A stretch of 64,000 nt of DNA from DASRDU01 sp035560235 (GCA_035560235.1 DATMAG010000037.1:1-64000), one strand, 5' to 3'; positions 1 to 10,641 are shown, counted from the stretch's first letter. Notes: generated by a model not told the origin, from the letters alone. Translations and numbers: made by a program.

Positions 1-2588
1 CCGCCCCGGCCACCGGCCATATTACTTAAGTTGAAGATCGGCCCGCTCGCGCAGAAGATCGCCAGCCGGTCGCTGTAACCATAGGCAATCGGGCTGGCCT
101 CATCCACCATCCGCGAACGCAGCACGCTGCCCGTCACACGCAGACGCTGCGGCGGCGTGATCGAAACACCAGGCGTGAAGCCGAACGACACCGCAAAATT
201 CGCCGTGTCACTGGCCGTAATCAGCAGCCCGCCGCGTCGCACGAAGTTTTGCAGATGCTGCAACCCGGTCCAGCCGAGGCCCGGACGCATATCATCGGTC
301 GAATCAATCTTGCCGAGGTTCGGGGTCAGCGCAGTCGTCTTCCAGGGCAGCGGATTGCCGAACATCGGCATGCCTGAAACGATCTGCTGCGGATTGGCGC
401 GCCCTACCGGAGCAAACACAATCACGTCGTATTTCGCATTCAGATTGTCATCCTGCGCCACGTCCTGCGTGCTGATGTAAGCGTAAGGCACTTTGTAGCG
501 GTCAAACTCCAGCCGCCACCAGCCTTCATCCTGCGTGCTCAGCCACGTGTGCATCAGCGCAATGCGCGGCGCTCTGACCGGATGCGTTCTGACTGACGGC
601 GCGGCATCAACAGCCTGCACCTGCAAACCGAGTTCTGAAGCGGCGCGGCCAAGTTCGCCTGCGCTGACATTGCGAATGATGAACGATCCGCGATTGAACT
701 TCTGCCCGCCCGCTTCAAACCTGTCTTCGGCGGCTTCAAAGCTCGCGTCTTTGAAACGGTAACGCAGCGTGACGAGCGCGTTGTCAGCGTTGTGATTGAT
801 GACGAAAACCTGACCGCTGCCTTTGACTGCGCCCGGCGCTTTCACTTCGCCACTGACTTTCTCCATCGCGGCGTCAAGCACTCCGGGATCGGTCACGCGC
901 ACGACCTGCACGTTGCCGAGTTCACCGAATGTCCAGGCCGTGTCGTCATAAATGTTGCGCTGCGGATCGTTCGGCGCCCAGTACTGATAATCGAGCATCA
1001 TGTCAGCGATGCGGCTGTAAGGCTGATCCATGCGCACGATGTAACTGCCAGCGGGAAACTGCCGCGTGTTTGACTCTTCGCTGTGACCATTTGTGCCTCC
1101 GGCAATGGCATTTGCCGGACGCGCAGGCTTCTTTCTGGCGGGCAGCGTGACAGTGAACGGCGCGCTGGCGCGATGAACTTCGCAGCCCTGCATTTGCAGC
1201 AGCCTGAGCAGTTCGGCCTGCCCGCCTGGTCGCGGATCGTCAGCCGGAAAGATATAAGCCGCCGGGCCGCTTGTTTTCGGCTTGAGAATTGAATTTTTGC
1301 TCTTGAGCCAGAAGTTGCGCAGGAAGTATTTGTTGTTCGCCGCAAAGTGCGCGAGCGAAACGAGCAGTCCCGTCTGCTGATAATTGTTGTTGTTGCGCTG
1401 TGACCATTTCGCCTTTGGCAGCGGCGGATTCTGTTTGTACCACTGCCGCGAATATTCAGCCGGTGAAAGCGTGCGCTCAACCGTATCCGCGCCGCCGTTG
1501 CCGAAGGTTTCATACAAGCGGCTGATGCCGTTGTGCGACGCGGCGATGAACATCAGATAGCTCGGCGACCACGTATCGAAAGTGCCGTGCGTGAAAACGC
1601 CAGGCATTCCGAATTTGGTCATCTCGGAAACATTATTCCAGCCGATCAGTTGCCATTCATCAGTCAGAATCGGATCGAGCCATGCGTTGTAGGGCTGATC
1701 GCCAACCGTGTTGTCATACAGATATGGAACCGATTCGTGCAGGTCGTGCAGCACCTGCGCCTTCCAGCCCGTAAAGGTTTTCAGCACGTTCTGCGTCAGT
1801 TTGAGCGAGAGCGACATGGCATCGCGGTTGTTGTCGTGCGCAACGTAATGCCCCCAGTAAATCAGGTTCGGCCAGTTCTTGTCCGGGTTGGCGCGATGCC
1901 AGTTGTAAACATCAACCATCCGGTCGCGCCCGTCCACTTCAACAACCGGCGTAATCAGCGTGATCACGTTGTCACGAATGTTTCTGATGTACGCGCTTTC
2001 ATCCACCGCCAGGCGAAAGGCGAGTTCCATCAGCGCCGTCGGTGAGCCGGTTTCAGGCGAATGAATTGTGCCCGTGATGTAATAGACCGGCACCGAAGCC
2101 GCGACCAGTTTTTCAGCCTCGTCATCATTCAGACTGATCGTGCGCGGGTCAGCGAGCCGGGCGAGTCGCGCGCGGTTCTCTTCAATCGCGGCGATGTTCT
2201 TTTCTGACGAAACCGCAACGGCAATCATCTCGCGGCCTTCTTCAGTCGTCCCGATGGAATAGACCTTCACGCGCGGGCTGGCCTGTTCGAGCAGGCGCAT
2301 GTAGCGGTAGACATCCTTTGCATAAGGCAGAATGCCCGGCGCGCCCGCGACATCGCCCAGGACGGCTTTCGGCGTCGGCACCTTTGATGAAGCGGGCAGA
2401 TAATCAGTGAGCGGCGAGTTGAAGAACGGCTCGGTCGTGTATTCACGAATCTTCTGTGTGTACTCCTGATCAACCGGCTGCTGCGGGTCGCGGCCCGGCT
2501 TGACCTGAACAATGGTTTGCGCGAAGGCTGACGCGGCAGTCAGCAGACAGAGACTGAAAACCAGTGAACGGGCAAAGGTGATGCGCAT
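1..2588 (-). CDS. M14-family zinc carboxypeptidase-like secreted protein (C-terminus beyond window)
   Basis: The minus frame is open from ATG 2588 to the window edge, about 862 residues, with no stop reached. Residues 1-23 form a signal peptide ending in AFA, so the enzyme is probably secreted or periplasmic. The M14 metallopeptidase signature is visible: the zinc pair H176-x-x-E179 in GTIHSPETGSPTALMEL, the substrate-binding NNRD at 253-256, a third zinc His in HDLHES (281-284), and the probable catalytic Glu E360 in RLYETFGN. The family removes C-terminal residues from peptides or cell-wall peptides. The roughly 500 residues after the catalytic domain form a long extension typical of large secreted M14 proteins; the visible part includes a GATase-like stretch (GLQHLQNFVRRGGLLI). 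The substrate cannot be told. No other gene shares its strand nearby. Confidence 0.88.
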   Translation of the reverse strand, partial: MRITFARSLVFSLCLLTAASAFAQTIVQVKPGRDPQQPVDQEYTQKIREYTTEPFFNSPLTDYLPASSKVPTPKAVLGDVAGAPGILPYAKDVYRYMRLLEQASPRVKVYSIGTTEEGREMIAVAVSSEKNIAAIEENRARLARLADPRTISLNDDEAEKLVAASVPVYYITGTIHSPETGSPTALMELAFRLAVDESAYIRNIRDNVITLITPVVEVDGRDRMVDVYNWHRANPDKNWPNLIYWGHYVAHDNNRDAMSLSLKLTQNVLKTFTGWKAQVLHDLHESVPYLYDNTVGDQPYNAWLDPILTDEWQLIGWNNVSEMTKFGMPGVFTHGTFDTWSPSYLMFIAASHNGISRLYETFGNGGADTVERTLSPAEYSRQWYKQNPPLPKAKWSQRNNNNYQQTGLLVSLAHFAANNKYFLRNFWLKSKNSILKPKTSGPAAYIFPADDPRPGGQAELLRLLQMQGCEVHRASAPFTVTLPARKKPARPANAIAGGTNGHSEESNTRQFPAGSYIVRMDQPYSRIADMMLDYQYWAPNDPQRNIYDDTAWTFGELGNVQVVRVTDPGVLDAAMEKVSGEVKAPGAVKGSGQVFVINHNADNALVTLRYRFKDASFEAAEDRFEAGGQKFNRGSFIIRNVSAGELGRAASELGLQVQAVDAAPSVRTHPVRAPRIALMHTWLSTQDEGWWRLEFDRYKVPYAYISTQDVAQDDNLNAKYDVIVFAPVGRANPQQIVSGMPMFGNPLPWKTTALTPNLGKIDSTDDMRPGLGWTGLQHLQNFVRRGGLLITASDTANFAVSFGFTPGVSITPPQRLRVTGSVLRSRMVDEASPIAYGYSDRLAIFCASGPIFNLSNMAGGRG

Positions 2589-2760
2589 AGCTCTCCTCGA
2601 TGGCTTGTTGTTGATTCAACCAGGATTCCTGCTGATTCAGCGAATGAATGCGGAGCAGCGATTCTAAACCTGCGGATGTTTCTGCTACAATCCGCCTGCC
2701 GTAAAGCAAGCCCGCAGATTTCAAATCAGTTCCGATCACCTCCGATCCGAAGGAGAAGCC

Positions 2761-3702
2761 ATGACCAGAAAACCCGCTCCTGTCTTTCAGCTTTTCCCCG
2801 CTGTTGCGCTGCTGCTGCTGCTGTCCGGCTCCGCGCTGGCGCAGCTTTCCAGCACTGCTTCCCTGGCTGCCGATCTGACGATTCGCTATCGGGTCGCGCC
2901 GAACATCACGTATCTCACAGCCAATAACCACGAAGCGAAGCTTGACGTTTACACGCCGAACAATGCAACCAGTCCGGTGCCGGTGCTCGTTTACATTCAC
3001 GGCGGCGGCTGGGTCGGCGGCACAAAGGAAGCGGCGTTTATGAACGTCCTGCCTTATCTGGAAATGGGCTGGGCGGTGGTGAACGTTGAGTACCGCCTCG
3101 CCCGCGTCTCGCTCGCTCCGGCAGCGGTTGAAGACTGTCGCTGTGCGCTGCGGTGGGTGGTCAGAAATGCGAAGACCTACAACTTTGATCCCGGCAAAAT
3201 CGTCGTGACCGGGCATTCAGCGGGCGGTCATCTCTCGCTGACGACCGGGATGCTGCCTGCTTCAGCCGGGCTTGACCGCGAGTGCTTCGGGCCGGAGGAA
3301 CTGAAGGTCGCGGCCATCATCAACTGGTTCGGCATCACGGATGTCAACGATCTGCTGGAAGGCGCGAATCAGAAAGGCTACGCCGTGCAGTGGCTCAGCA
3401 GCCTGCCCGACCGCGAGGCAGTAGCGAAGCGCGTGTCACCGCTGACTTATGTGCGCAAGGATCTGCCGCCGATTCTGACGATTCACGGCGACGCTGACCC
3501 GACCGTGCCCTATTCGCACGCCGTGCGGCTGCACGAAGCATTGAACAAAGCTGGCGTGCCGAATCAGCTTCACACCGTCCCCGGTGGCAAACACGGCGGC
3601 TTCACGCGCGAAGAGACGCAGAAGATTTTCACCGTCATCCGCGAATTTCTGACGAAACACAATCTGATGAAGAACGACACGGCCTCATCAGGCGGGAAAT
3701 AA
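2761..3702 (+). CDS. Secreted alpha/beta hydrolase (HSL/acetyl-esterase type)
   Basis: A 313-residue protein with an N-terminal signal peptide (hydrophobic run 11-27, cut near ALA). Oxyanion-hole motif HGGG lies at 80-83, the nucleophile elbow GHSAGG places the catalytic Ser at S153, and D246 (HGDADPTVP) and H278 (GGKHGG) complete a catalytic triad. This arrangement marks the hormone-sensitive-lipase / BD-FAE-like esterase group, which hydrolyses short-chain carboxyl esters. AAGGAGAAG lies just upstream of the ATG and fixes the start. It is divergent from the M14 peptidase with 172 bp between starts. The natural ester is unknown; a role in deacetylating plant polysaccharide is possible but not shown by context. 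Confidence 0.88.
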   Translation: MTRKPAPVFQLFPAVALLLLLSGSALAQLSSTASLAADLTIRYRVAPNITYLTANNHEAKLDVYTPNNATSPVPVLVYIHGGGWVGGTKEAAFMNVLPYLEMGWAVVNVEYRLARVSLAPAAVEDCRCALRWVVRNAKTYNFDPGKIVVTGHSAGGHLSLTTGMLPASAGLDRECFGPEELKVAAIINWFGITDVNDLLEGANQKGYAVQWLSSLPDREAVAKRVSPLTYVRKDLPPILTIHGDADPTVPYSHAVRLHEALNKAGVPNQLHTVPGGKHGGFTREETQKIFTVIREFLTKHNLMKNDTASSGGK

Positions 3703-3715
3703 GCAGCGACAAGAG

Positions 3716-3802
3716 AAGAGAGATGACGGAACAACCGGAAAAGATGAATCCTGCGCAGGTTTCGTCTGCTCCGTTCATTTCGTTTGCTTCGTCATCTCTC
3801 TT
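3716..3802. repeat. Inverted repeat between convergent genes
   Basis: Thirteen-nt perfect arms (AAGAGAGATGACG, 3716-3728, and its complement at 3790-3802) continue inward with imperfect pairing for roughly 15 more bases. It lies between the convergent hydrolase and Hpt genes and could act as a bidirectional transcription stop. There is no clear T-run on either side. Confidence 0.55.
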
Positions 3803-3859
3803 CAGGCCATTGCACTCGCGCTTTCAGGGGGGAGTCACCTTATGAAGCTGGTGAGTGGC

Positions 3860-4207
3860 TTACTTTTTTTCCGACTGAGCGACTTCCCTTCTCAGGTCAG
3901 CCAGGCTTTCGCGCCAGCGGCCCAGATCTTCGGGTGCGGGCGTCCGGTTCTGTTCGAGCAGCAGATCGCAGGCCTGCTCTGACTGTCGGGCGAGGGTTGT
4001 GATCGCCGGATAGCTGAAGGTGCTGCCAGCCCCGGCGAGGCTGTGAAACTGGCGCATCAGTTCGCGCAGCGTGGTGAAGGTTTCGGGCGCGGCGGGCGGC
4101 ATTGATTCGAGCGCGGCGAGAGCCTGCTCGATCCGCTCAAAGCGCTCTGCCGCGCTGCGGTAAAACTGCCCGCGCAGTTCATCCAGAATGTCATCAAGTT
4201 CGGACAC
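3860..4207 (-). CDS. Histidine phosphotransfer (Hpt) protein
   Basis: A small helical protein with the Hpt signature FHSLAGAGSTF; H55 is the expected phosphate-accepting histidine. The chosen start is GTG at 4207 (protein begins VSELDDIL), 7 nt after the stop of the receiver gene; a start further upstream would add a basic, low-complexity N-terminus that is just the antisense of the receiver C-terminus. Length, about 115 residues, is normal for a single Hpt domain. It is the third gene of a minus-strand set histidine kinase - receiver - Hpt and probably shuttles phosphate between the receiver and an unseen output regulator. No output domain is present. Confidence 0.85.
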   Translation of the reverse strand: MSELDDILDELRGQFYRSAAERFERIEQALAALESMPPAAPETFTTLRELMRQFHSLAGAGSTFSYPAITTLARQSEQACDLLLEQNRTPAPEDLGRWRESLADLRREVAQSEKK

Positions 4208-4214
4208 TGGTCTT

Positions 4215-4595
4215 TCAGGCCTGGCGCGGCCTGCCCTGCAGAATCTCCTGCACCTGACCAGGCAGCGCCAGCGGGTCAAAGGGTTTGGTCAGCACTCCGG
4301 CGACGCCCATCGCCGTGAGTCGTCTGATTTCAGAGTCCATCACCTTCGCGGTCAGAAAAATGACGGGAATGCCTGCGGTCGCCGCGTTCCCGCGCAGTGC
4401 GGCGAGCGTGGCCGGGCCGTCCATCAGCGGCATCATCACATCCAGCAGAATGGCATCGGGCCGTTCAGCTTCAGCGCGGCGCACGCCGTCCGGCCCGTTG
4501 TCAGCTTCAATGACTTCCATCCCGCCGATCCGGCTCAGGCTCATTTTCGAGATCAGCCTGATGTCGGCCTCGTCATCAATAATCAGGATTTTCAT
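4215..4595 (-). CDS. Single-domain response regulator (CheY-like receiver)
   Basis: A 126-residue receiver domain with the acidic pocket D7-D8, the phosphorylation site D52 in LLDVMMP, the switch Thr in VIFLTAK and the conserved Lys in TKPFDP. It has no output domain. Its ATG overlaps the stop of the upstream histidine kinase by four bases (ATGA), so the two are translationally coupled, and the Hpt gene follows within 8 nt. This makes it the expected phosphate acceptor of the kinase, acting as a relay rather than a transcription factor. Confidence 0.92.
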   Translation of the reverse strand: MKILIIDDEADIRLISKMSLSRIGGMEVIEADNGPDGVRRAEAERPDAILLDVMMPLMDGPATLAALRGNAATAGIPVIFLTAKVMDSEIRRLTAMGVAGVLTKPFDPLALPGQVQEILQGRPRQA

Positions 4596-7500
4596 GACGG
4601 ATTGACGCTTGATGAATATCCGGTTTCAGCAATGCTGCCGACTCCGGCTGAAGCGACGGGCAGCCGGAACCAGAAGGTGCTGCCTCGTCCCTCCTCGCTT
4701 TCGACGCCGATCTGTCCGCGATGCTGCTCAATGATGTTCCGGCAGATCGCCAGTCCCAGGCCGGTGCCGCCTTTCTGCCGGTCATCTGAAGCCTCGACCT
4801 GGCAGAACCTTTCAAAAATCCTGTCAAGAAAGACAGCGGGGATGCCGCGCCCGTGATCCTGCACGCGAACTTCGATCCAGCCGCCCTGCTCGCTGGCTGA
4901 AACGATGACTTCGCTGTCGGCGGGTGAAAACTTCACGGCATTCGACAGCAGGTTGATCATCACCTGCACCAGTTTGTCGCCATCGGCCAGCACGGTCACG
5001 TCAAACGGCCTGACGGTGAGGCGAATCTGCTGCTGCGCGGCGAAGGCTGCGACCGATTCCAGCGCGCGGTCAATGATGGCGGCCAGCGGCTGCACGGCGA
5101 AACGCATCTCCATTCTGCCGTTTTCCAGTTTCTCCAGATCGAGAATGTCGTTGATGAGCGCGAGCAGCCGCACTGTATTGCGATCAGCCACGCGCAGCAG
5201 TTCAGTCGCTTCGGGCGGCAACTGACCGAACGCGCCGCCCGCCAGCAGCCGGAGCGAGCCGCGAATCGAAGTCAGCGGCGTGCGCAGTTCGTGACTGACA
5301 GTTGAAATGAATTCCTTCTTGAGCCTGTCCACTTCGCGACGCTCTGACAGATCGCGGATGTTGCCCGCCAGGCGGCGGCCTTCGGGCGTGCTGAATTCAT
5401 AGAGCGACAGTTCAAACGGAAAGATTTCACCGTTCCTGCGGCGGCCTTCCCATTCCGTCACGCGCCCGCGCGCCTTCTGCCGCGCCTGCTTCAGAAATCT
5501 GATGCGGTCGCCGCCGATTGTGTCGGGCACCAGCATGGCCAGGTGCTGCCCGATCATCTCAGCTCTGTTGTAGCCGAAGATTTTTTCAGCCGCCGGATTG
5601 ACCAGTTGAATAATCCCGCGCTCGTCGGTGAGGATCAGCGCCGAGAGCATGTTTTCGATGATCGAACGAATGCGGGCTTCGCTTGCGCGCAGTTCCTCTT
5701 CGGCCTGCTTGCGCGCGGTGATGTCGCGAAAAATGCCGCGCGTGGAAACCGGTCTGCCATTTTCAAAGCGGCAGTTGATGCTGCCTTCGACCGTGATGCG
5801 CTGACCATCTCTGGTCACGAAGACGGTTTCGATCCGGTCAATCGCCTGGCCCGAGATGACTGATTCCAGCACCCTGATGCAATGTTCGTGGTGTTCAGGA
5901 GCAATGATGTCGAACATCGTCAGGCGGCCGATTTCATCGCGGCTGTACCCGAGCGTTTCAAGCCAGGCGCGATTGCCATAGAGCAGGCGCCCATCAGCGG
6001 CGACGCTCTGAATCAGGTCGTTGGCATTTTCAAACAGGTCGCGGTAACGCTCCTCGCTCTCGCGCAACTGCACCTCGGCGCGCTTGCGTTCGGTGATGTC
6101 GGTGATGACAGCCACCACGCCACTGATGCGCCCGTCGGCATCGCTGACCGGCGCGGCTGAAATGCTGAGGTCAATGGCTGCGCCCGTGCGCGTGTGCGTG
6201 CGCAGATCCATGACGCTGAGCGGCACGCCCTGCATCACGACTTCGCCGAGCGCATTTAATTCCTCGCCTTCGAGGCCTTCGCCGAGCGGCAGCATCTGCC
6301 CTTTCACTTCCGCTTCAGTCCAGCCGAACATTCGTTCAGCCGCGGCATTCCAGACCTGCACCCGGCCCGCCGGATCGAGCAGGATGATGGCAAGCGGCGA
6401 AGCCTGGACGAGCGTTTCGAGCGTGTGATTGGTCTGTCGCAGAATCTCTTCAGCGCGTCGTCGTTCACCGACCTCCTTCTCGAGTTCAGTGTTGGCGGCG
6501 GCCAGTTGCGCCGTGCGCTCCCTGACGCTCGATTCGAGATAATCTTTCAGCTTTCTGACCTTCTCTTCAGTCCGTCGGCGGTCGGTGACATCCACTGCCT
6601 GCGCCAGAATCGCGGGTCGCCCGGCAAATTCAAGCGTGTGCCAGACCACTTCGACCGTAATCAGCGTGCCGTCCCGCTTGCGATGCCGCCACTGCCCGCC
6701 AGCGCTGATGCCCGGCGGCGCTTCGGCAAGCTTCTCGCGCAGCTTCGGCACATCCTCCGGCGGGCGAATGTCACGGACCGTCATCTTCAGCAGTTCCTCG
6801 CGCGAATAACCGTAATTTTCGATCATCGCCCGGTTGACGGCCAGAAATTCGAGCGTCTCGCGGTCGTAAACGTACATCGGCTGCGGGTTGATCTCGAACA
6901 GCATCCGGTAGCGTTCTTCTGAATCGCGCAGCGACTGCATCTGCAAGTCAAGCTGCTGCCGCAATGACTGTGTCCAGTTGATCGCCAGCTGGTAGCCGAA
7001 GTAACCCGTGAAGATGATGAAACCGAAACTGACCCAGTCAATCAGCGAGAGGCTTTCAGCTGCTGAAGTGATCAGCTCTACCAGCGCCTGATCCCGGACG
7101 CCCTGCAGCGTCGCCTTCAGATTCAGCCGGGCCAGATAGCTCGCGCCCAGGATGAACATCGAAAGCACGAAGAGCATCAGGCCGAAGACGATCCCGATGT
7201 CGTCGGTTGATGGCGCGCGCCACGCGCGATGCAGACCGAGCCGCTTTTTCCAGCGCCTGACCGGAGGGCCAGCCGCCCACAGCACGGGCAGCGTGAAGAC
7301 CACGGCCTGCAGAAAGGTGCGCACCCACCAGCCCTGCCAGGTGCGAAATGTCTCGCTCGCCGGGAGGTGATTGACTCCCGCCCAGACGAACGAGGCGCTT
7401 GAACTCACCAGCGCCGAAAAGTAGCTGACAAAGAGAAAGAAGACGACCGAGCGGGTCGAACGCAGACTGATGGCAATCGGCGTGGTGCGATATGCCAGCG

Positions 7501-7930
7501 CGATTACGATTATCCCCGCCGCCGTCGCCAGCGCCAGCGTCGCCGCCCAGGGCAGCGGCAGCCCGTTGCGCAGCGACAGGGCCAGGCTGCCGACAAAGGC
7601 CGCGCCGAAGCCCCACACCGCCCCAAACCAGAACGCGAGCAGCGCGCCGAAAACGGTCGGCGTGTAAATCGCCAGATGCGTCTGCACGCCGCCCAGACTG
7701 AGCGGAATGCCGTACCAGTTATAGTCTCTCGTCGCAATTGCCGAACCGGCGCTCAGCAGCATCGCCAGCACCATCAGCAGCAGAAAGCGTTGTGCCGGAG
7801 CAGAAGCGTTATTGAAAAACGCAGACAACGGCACCGGGCTGTAAAGATAATCGCGGTCATCTTCAGCCACCGGCAAGGAAATCTCTCCGGCTGCGTTGTC
7901 TGTTTTTTTCTGTTTGCTCGACACTGCCAC
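4592..7930 (-). CDS. Membrane histidine kinase: MASE1 sensor, four PAS domains, HisKA and HATPase
   Basis: An 1112-residue sensor kinase. Residues about 48-315 hold the multi-helix MASE1-type membrane sensor, followed by four PAS domains at about 335-455, 500-620, 622-742 and 746-865, with a short coiled coil at 455-500 between the first two. The H-box FISTVSHELRTPL puts the phosphorylated His at H880. The ATPase domain (about 985-1095) shows an N-box (NLLSNAVKF), DHGRGIP and GGTGLGLAI. The start is GTG at 7930; a second in-frame GTG lies two codons later. It lacks its own receiver, and the receiver and Hpt it needs are encoded directly downstream. The signal is unknown; MASE1 proteins are integral membrane sensors. 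Confidence 0.93.
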   Translation of the reverse strand: MAVSSKQKKTDNAAGEISLPVAEDDRDYLYSPVPLSAFFNNASAPAQRFLLLMVLAMLLSAGSAIATRDYNWYGIPLSLGGVQTHLAIYTPTVFGALLAFWFGAVWGFGAAFVGSLALSLRNGLPLPWAATLALATAAGIIVIALAYRTTPIAISLRSTRSVVFFLFVSYFSALVSSSASFVWAGVNHLPASETFRTWQGWWVRTFLQAVVFTLPVLWAAGPPVRRWKKRLGLHRAWRAPSTDDIGIVFGLMLFVLSMFILGASYLARLNLKATLQGVRDQALVELITSAAESLSLIDWVSFGFIIFTGYFGYQLAINWTQSLRQQLDLQMQSLRDSEERYRMLFEINPQPMYVYDRETLEFLAVNRAMIENYGYSREELLKMTVRDIRPPEDVPKLREKLAEAPPGISAGGQWRHRKRDGTLITVEVVWHTLEFAGRPAILAQAVDVTDRRRTEEKVRKLKDYLESSVRERTAQLAAANTELEKEVGERRRAEEILRQTNHTLETLVQASPLAIILLDPAGRVQVWNAAAERMFGWTEAEVKGQMLPLGEGLEGEELNALGEVVMQGVPLSVMDLRTHTRTGAAIDLSISAAPVSDADGRISGVVAVITDITERKRAEVQLRESEERYRDLFENANDLIQSVAADGRLLYGNRAWLETLGYSRDEIGRLTMFDIIAPEHHEHCIRVLESVISGQAIDRIETVFVTRDGQRITVEGSINCRFENGRPVSTRGIFRDITARKQAEEELRASEARIRSIIENMLSALILTDERGIIQLVNPAAEKIFGYNRAEMIGQHLAMLVPDTIGGDRIRFLKQARQKARGRVTEWEGRRRNGEIFPFELSLYEFSTPEGRRLAGNIRDLSERREVDRLKKEFISTVSHELRTPLTSIRGSLRLLAGGAFGQLPPEATELLRVADRNTVRLLALINDILDLEKLENGRMEMRFAVQPLAAIIDRALESVAAFAAQQQIRLTVRPFDVTVLADGDKLVQVMINLLSNAVKFSPADSEVIVSASEQGGWIEVRVQDHGRGIPAVFLDRIFERFCQVEASDDRQKGGTGLGLAICRNIIEQHRGQIGVESEEGRGSTFWFRLPVASAGVGSIAETGYSSSVNPS

Positions 7931-8090
7931 AGTTTTATCAGGAACTGCTCAAGTCAGATTCTGATTTTAACGCCGGTTTCAGAGAGGGGGCTTGCAGACG
8001 CTCAGGCCGAGTTCGTGGACTTCGGACGCGCGCCATTCTCTCCAATTCCGGGACAGGGTTCAATGAATTATCTCGGCGATGTGAACCAGG

Positions 8091-8990
8091 TCAGAAAATC
8101 GTCGGGCGCTCAATCCCGACCAGCAGCCGGGCCAGCCGCAGATAAAGCCAGACCAGCACGCCCGTAATCAGCGAAATCACGACTGCGACCGCAATCGCGC
8201 CGGGCCGCTCAGTCAGATTCACGTCCATATATCGCCGCTGCGCCACCACCGAAAGCATCGCCGGATACGGACGGCCCAGAATCAACGGCACTTCGAATGC
8301 GCCGAAGATAAAGGCAAAGACCACCAGCGCCGCCGACACAACTGCCGGAGCCACGAGCGGCAGGGTCACGTATCGCAGCCGCTGCCACGCCGATGCGCCC
8401 AGCGTGCGCGCGGCCTGTTCGTATTCGCTGCCCACGCGCACGAGCAGCGCCAGCGCCATCAGGGCAATGAACGGCGTCTCCCTGAGCACATAAGCCAGCA
8501 CGATGCCCGCGCCATAACGGTCATTGACGAGCGCCGGGAATTCAGCCGGAGCCGTGACGAAACCAAGCGCATAAGCCGCCCGCGCCACCAGTCCGCTCGG
8601 CGCAATGACGTTGACGAGCGCCACCGCCATCGCCAGATGCGGCACGGCGAGCGGCACCTGAAGCAGCGCACCGGGCCACCGCCGCCGCTGCGTCAGCTCA
8701 CGCACCGCCAGCGCCAGCCCGAGTCCGAGCAGCGCCGAAATCAAAGTCGCCACCGTCGCCAGTCCGATGGTCAGCAGCAGTGAGGCACGAATTTCAGAAT
8801 CATTCAGCAGCGCCCGGTAATGCGCAAGCGTCAGGCTGTGTTCACCGGCGGGCGCAAAATATCCGAGACTCTGCACGAGCGCGAGCAGCAGCCCTCCGGC
8901 AAACAGCCCGATGATTACTGCGAGCGCGGGCAGGAGCATCAGCGCGGTGCGGCGTTGCGGCGAAGCGACGGTGCGGCGGAAGGATTTCAT
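8091..8990 (-). CDS. ABC transporter permease (orphan)
   Basis: A 299-residue inner-membrane protein with about six to seven hydrophobic helices. The cytoplasmic coupling loop EQAARTLGASAWQRLRYVTL, followed by PLVAPA, matches the EAA motif of binding-protein-dependent permeases of the PotB/ThiP/sulfate-iron type. Such permeases work as pairs with an ATPase and a solute-binding protein, none of which is adjacent. A second permease with a closely similar EAA loop lies at 21207-22022 on the other strand and is the best candidate partner. The substrate could be a polyamine, thiamine, iron or another small solute; the sequence does not decide. Confidence 0.88.
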   Translation of the reverse strand: MKSFRRTVASPQRRTALMLLPALAVIIGLFAGGLLLALVQSLGYFAPAGEHSLTLAHYRALLNDSEIRASLLLTIGLATVATLISALLGLGLALAVRELTQRRRWPGALLQVPLAVPHLAMAVALVNVIAPSGLVARAAYALGFVTAPAEFPALVNDRYGAGIVLAYVLRETPFIALMALALLVRVGSEYEQAARTLGASAWQRLRYVTLPLVAPAVVSAALVVFAFIFGAFEVPLILGRPYPAMLSVVAQRRYMDVNLTERPGAIAVAVVISLITGVLVWLYLRLARLLVGIERPTIF

Positions 8991-9016
8991 GATGACGCAA
9001 TAATTCCTCTGACCGG

Positions 9017-9045
9017 TTGATTCAGCGGGCGTGGCCTGGCATAGT
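9017..9045 (+). promoter_or_regulatory. Candidate sigma70-type promoter for the 9089-13352 operon
   Basis: TTGATT (9017-9022), 17 nt, CATAGT (9040-9045), 44 nt upstream of the GTG start of the first operon gene. Each hexamer matches four of six consensus bases, so this is a weak call supported mainly by position. Confidence 0.3.
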
Positions 9046-9088
9046 CATGCGCTACCGATCATTCCTGTAAAGACCAGCGAGCGACAAG

Positions 9089-9867
<779 letters not shown>

Positions 9868-9871
<4 letters not shown>

Positions 9872-10641
9872 AAACTGTCATCCTCTGCGGCGGGCGCGGG
9901 CTGCGGCTCGGTGAACACGGCGTCGCGCTGCCGAAAGCACTGATCGAAATCGGCGGGCGGCCCGTGCTGTGGCACCTGCTCAAACTCTACTCGCATCACG
10001 GGCTGAATGATTTCGTCCTCTGCCTGGGTTATCTCGGCGAAGCCATCAAACGCTACTTTCTCGAACATCACTGGCTCTACGCTGACTTCACGCTGGAGAT
10101 AAAACCGGAGAGCGATTACCGGCTGCACAAGCATCACTCCGGCAGCGAGGACTGGCGCATCACGTTTGCCGAAACGGGACTCGACACCAACACCGGCGGG
10201 CGACTCAGACGTATTCAGCCTTACATTGATGATGAGGAGTTCTGTGTTACTTATGGCGACGGACTCGCTGACCTCAATCTGCGCGACCTGATTGCCTTTC
10301 ATCGCGCGCACGGCAGACTGGCCACGCTGACGGCAGTCAGTCCGCGCTCGCAGTTCGGGCTGCTCAGGCTTGACGAAGCAGGCGCGGTGACTGAATTTCA
10401 GGAAAAGCCCGTCGTCGAACAGTGGATCAACGGCGGCTTCTTTGTCTTCAATCGGCGCGTCTTCGATTATCTGGAAGACAATTCCGTGCTCGAACAGACG
10501 CCGCTCGAACGGCTGGCGCTCGAAGGGCAACTGATGGCTTACCGGCATCAGGGATTCTGGAAGTGTCTGGACACATACAAGGATCATCTCGAATTCAATC
10601 AGATGTGGGAGGCGGGTGAGGCATTGTGGAAAGTATGGTGA
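9868..10641 (+). CDS. Glucose-1-phosphate cytidylyltransferase-like nucleotidyltransferase (RfbF-like)
   Basis: A 257-residue sugar-nucleotide transferase. The N-terminal loop ILCGGRGLRLGEHGVALPK is the nucleotide-binding signature; GGRPVLWHLLKLYSHHG, TGGRLRRI, FCVTYGDGLAD, QEKP, WINGGFFVF and GFWKCLDTYKDHLEF follow in the same order as in RfbF, which converts glucose-1-phosphate and CTP to CDP-glucose. It overlaps the glycosyltransferase by four bases and the LOG gene by up to 16. An RfbG-like dehydratase at 12372 would take its product to CDP-4-keto-6-deoxyglucose. Use of another sugar-1-phosphate cannot be excluded. Confidence 0.87.

Noticed and set aside
7985..8100. Plus-strand stretch with protein-like wording (FVDFGRAPFSPIPGQGSMNY)
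   Set aside because: It continues as antisense of the permease gene, lacks a start with ribosome site and no family was recognised; at best a tiny remnant.
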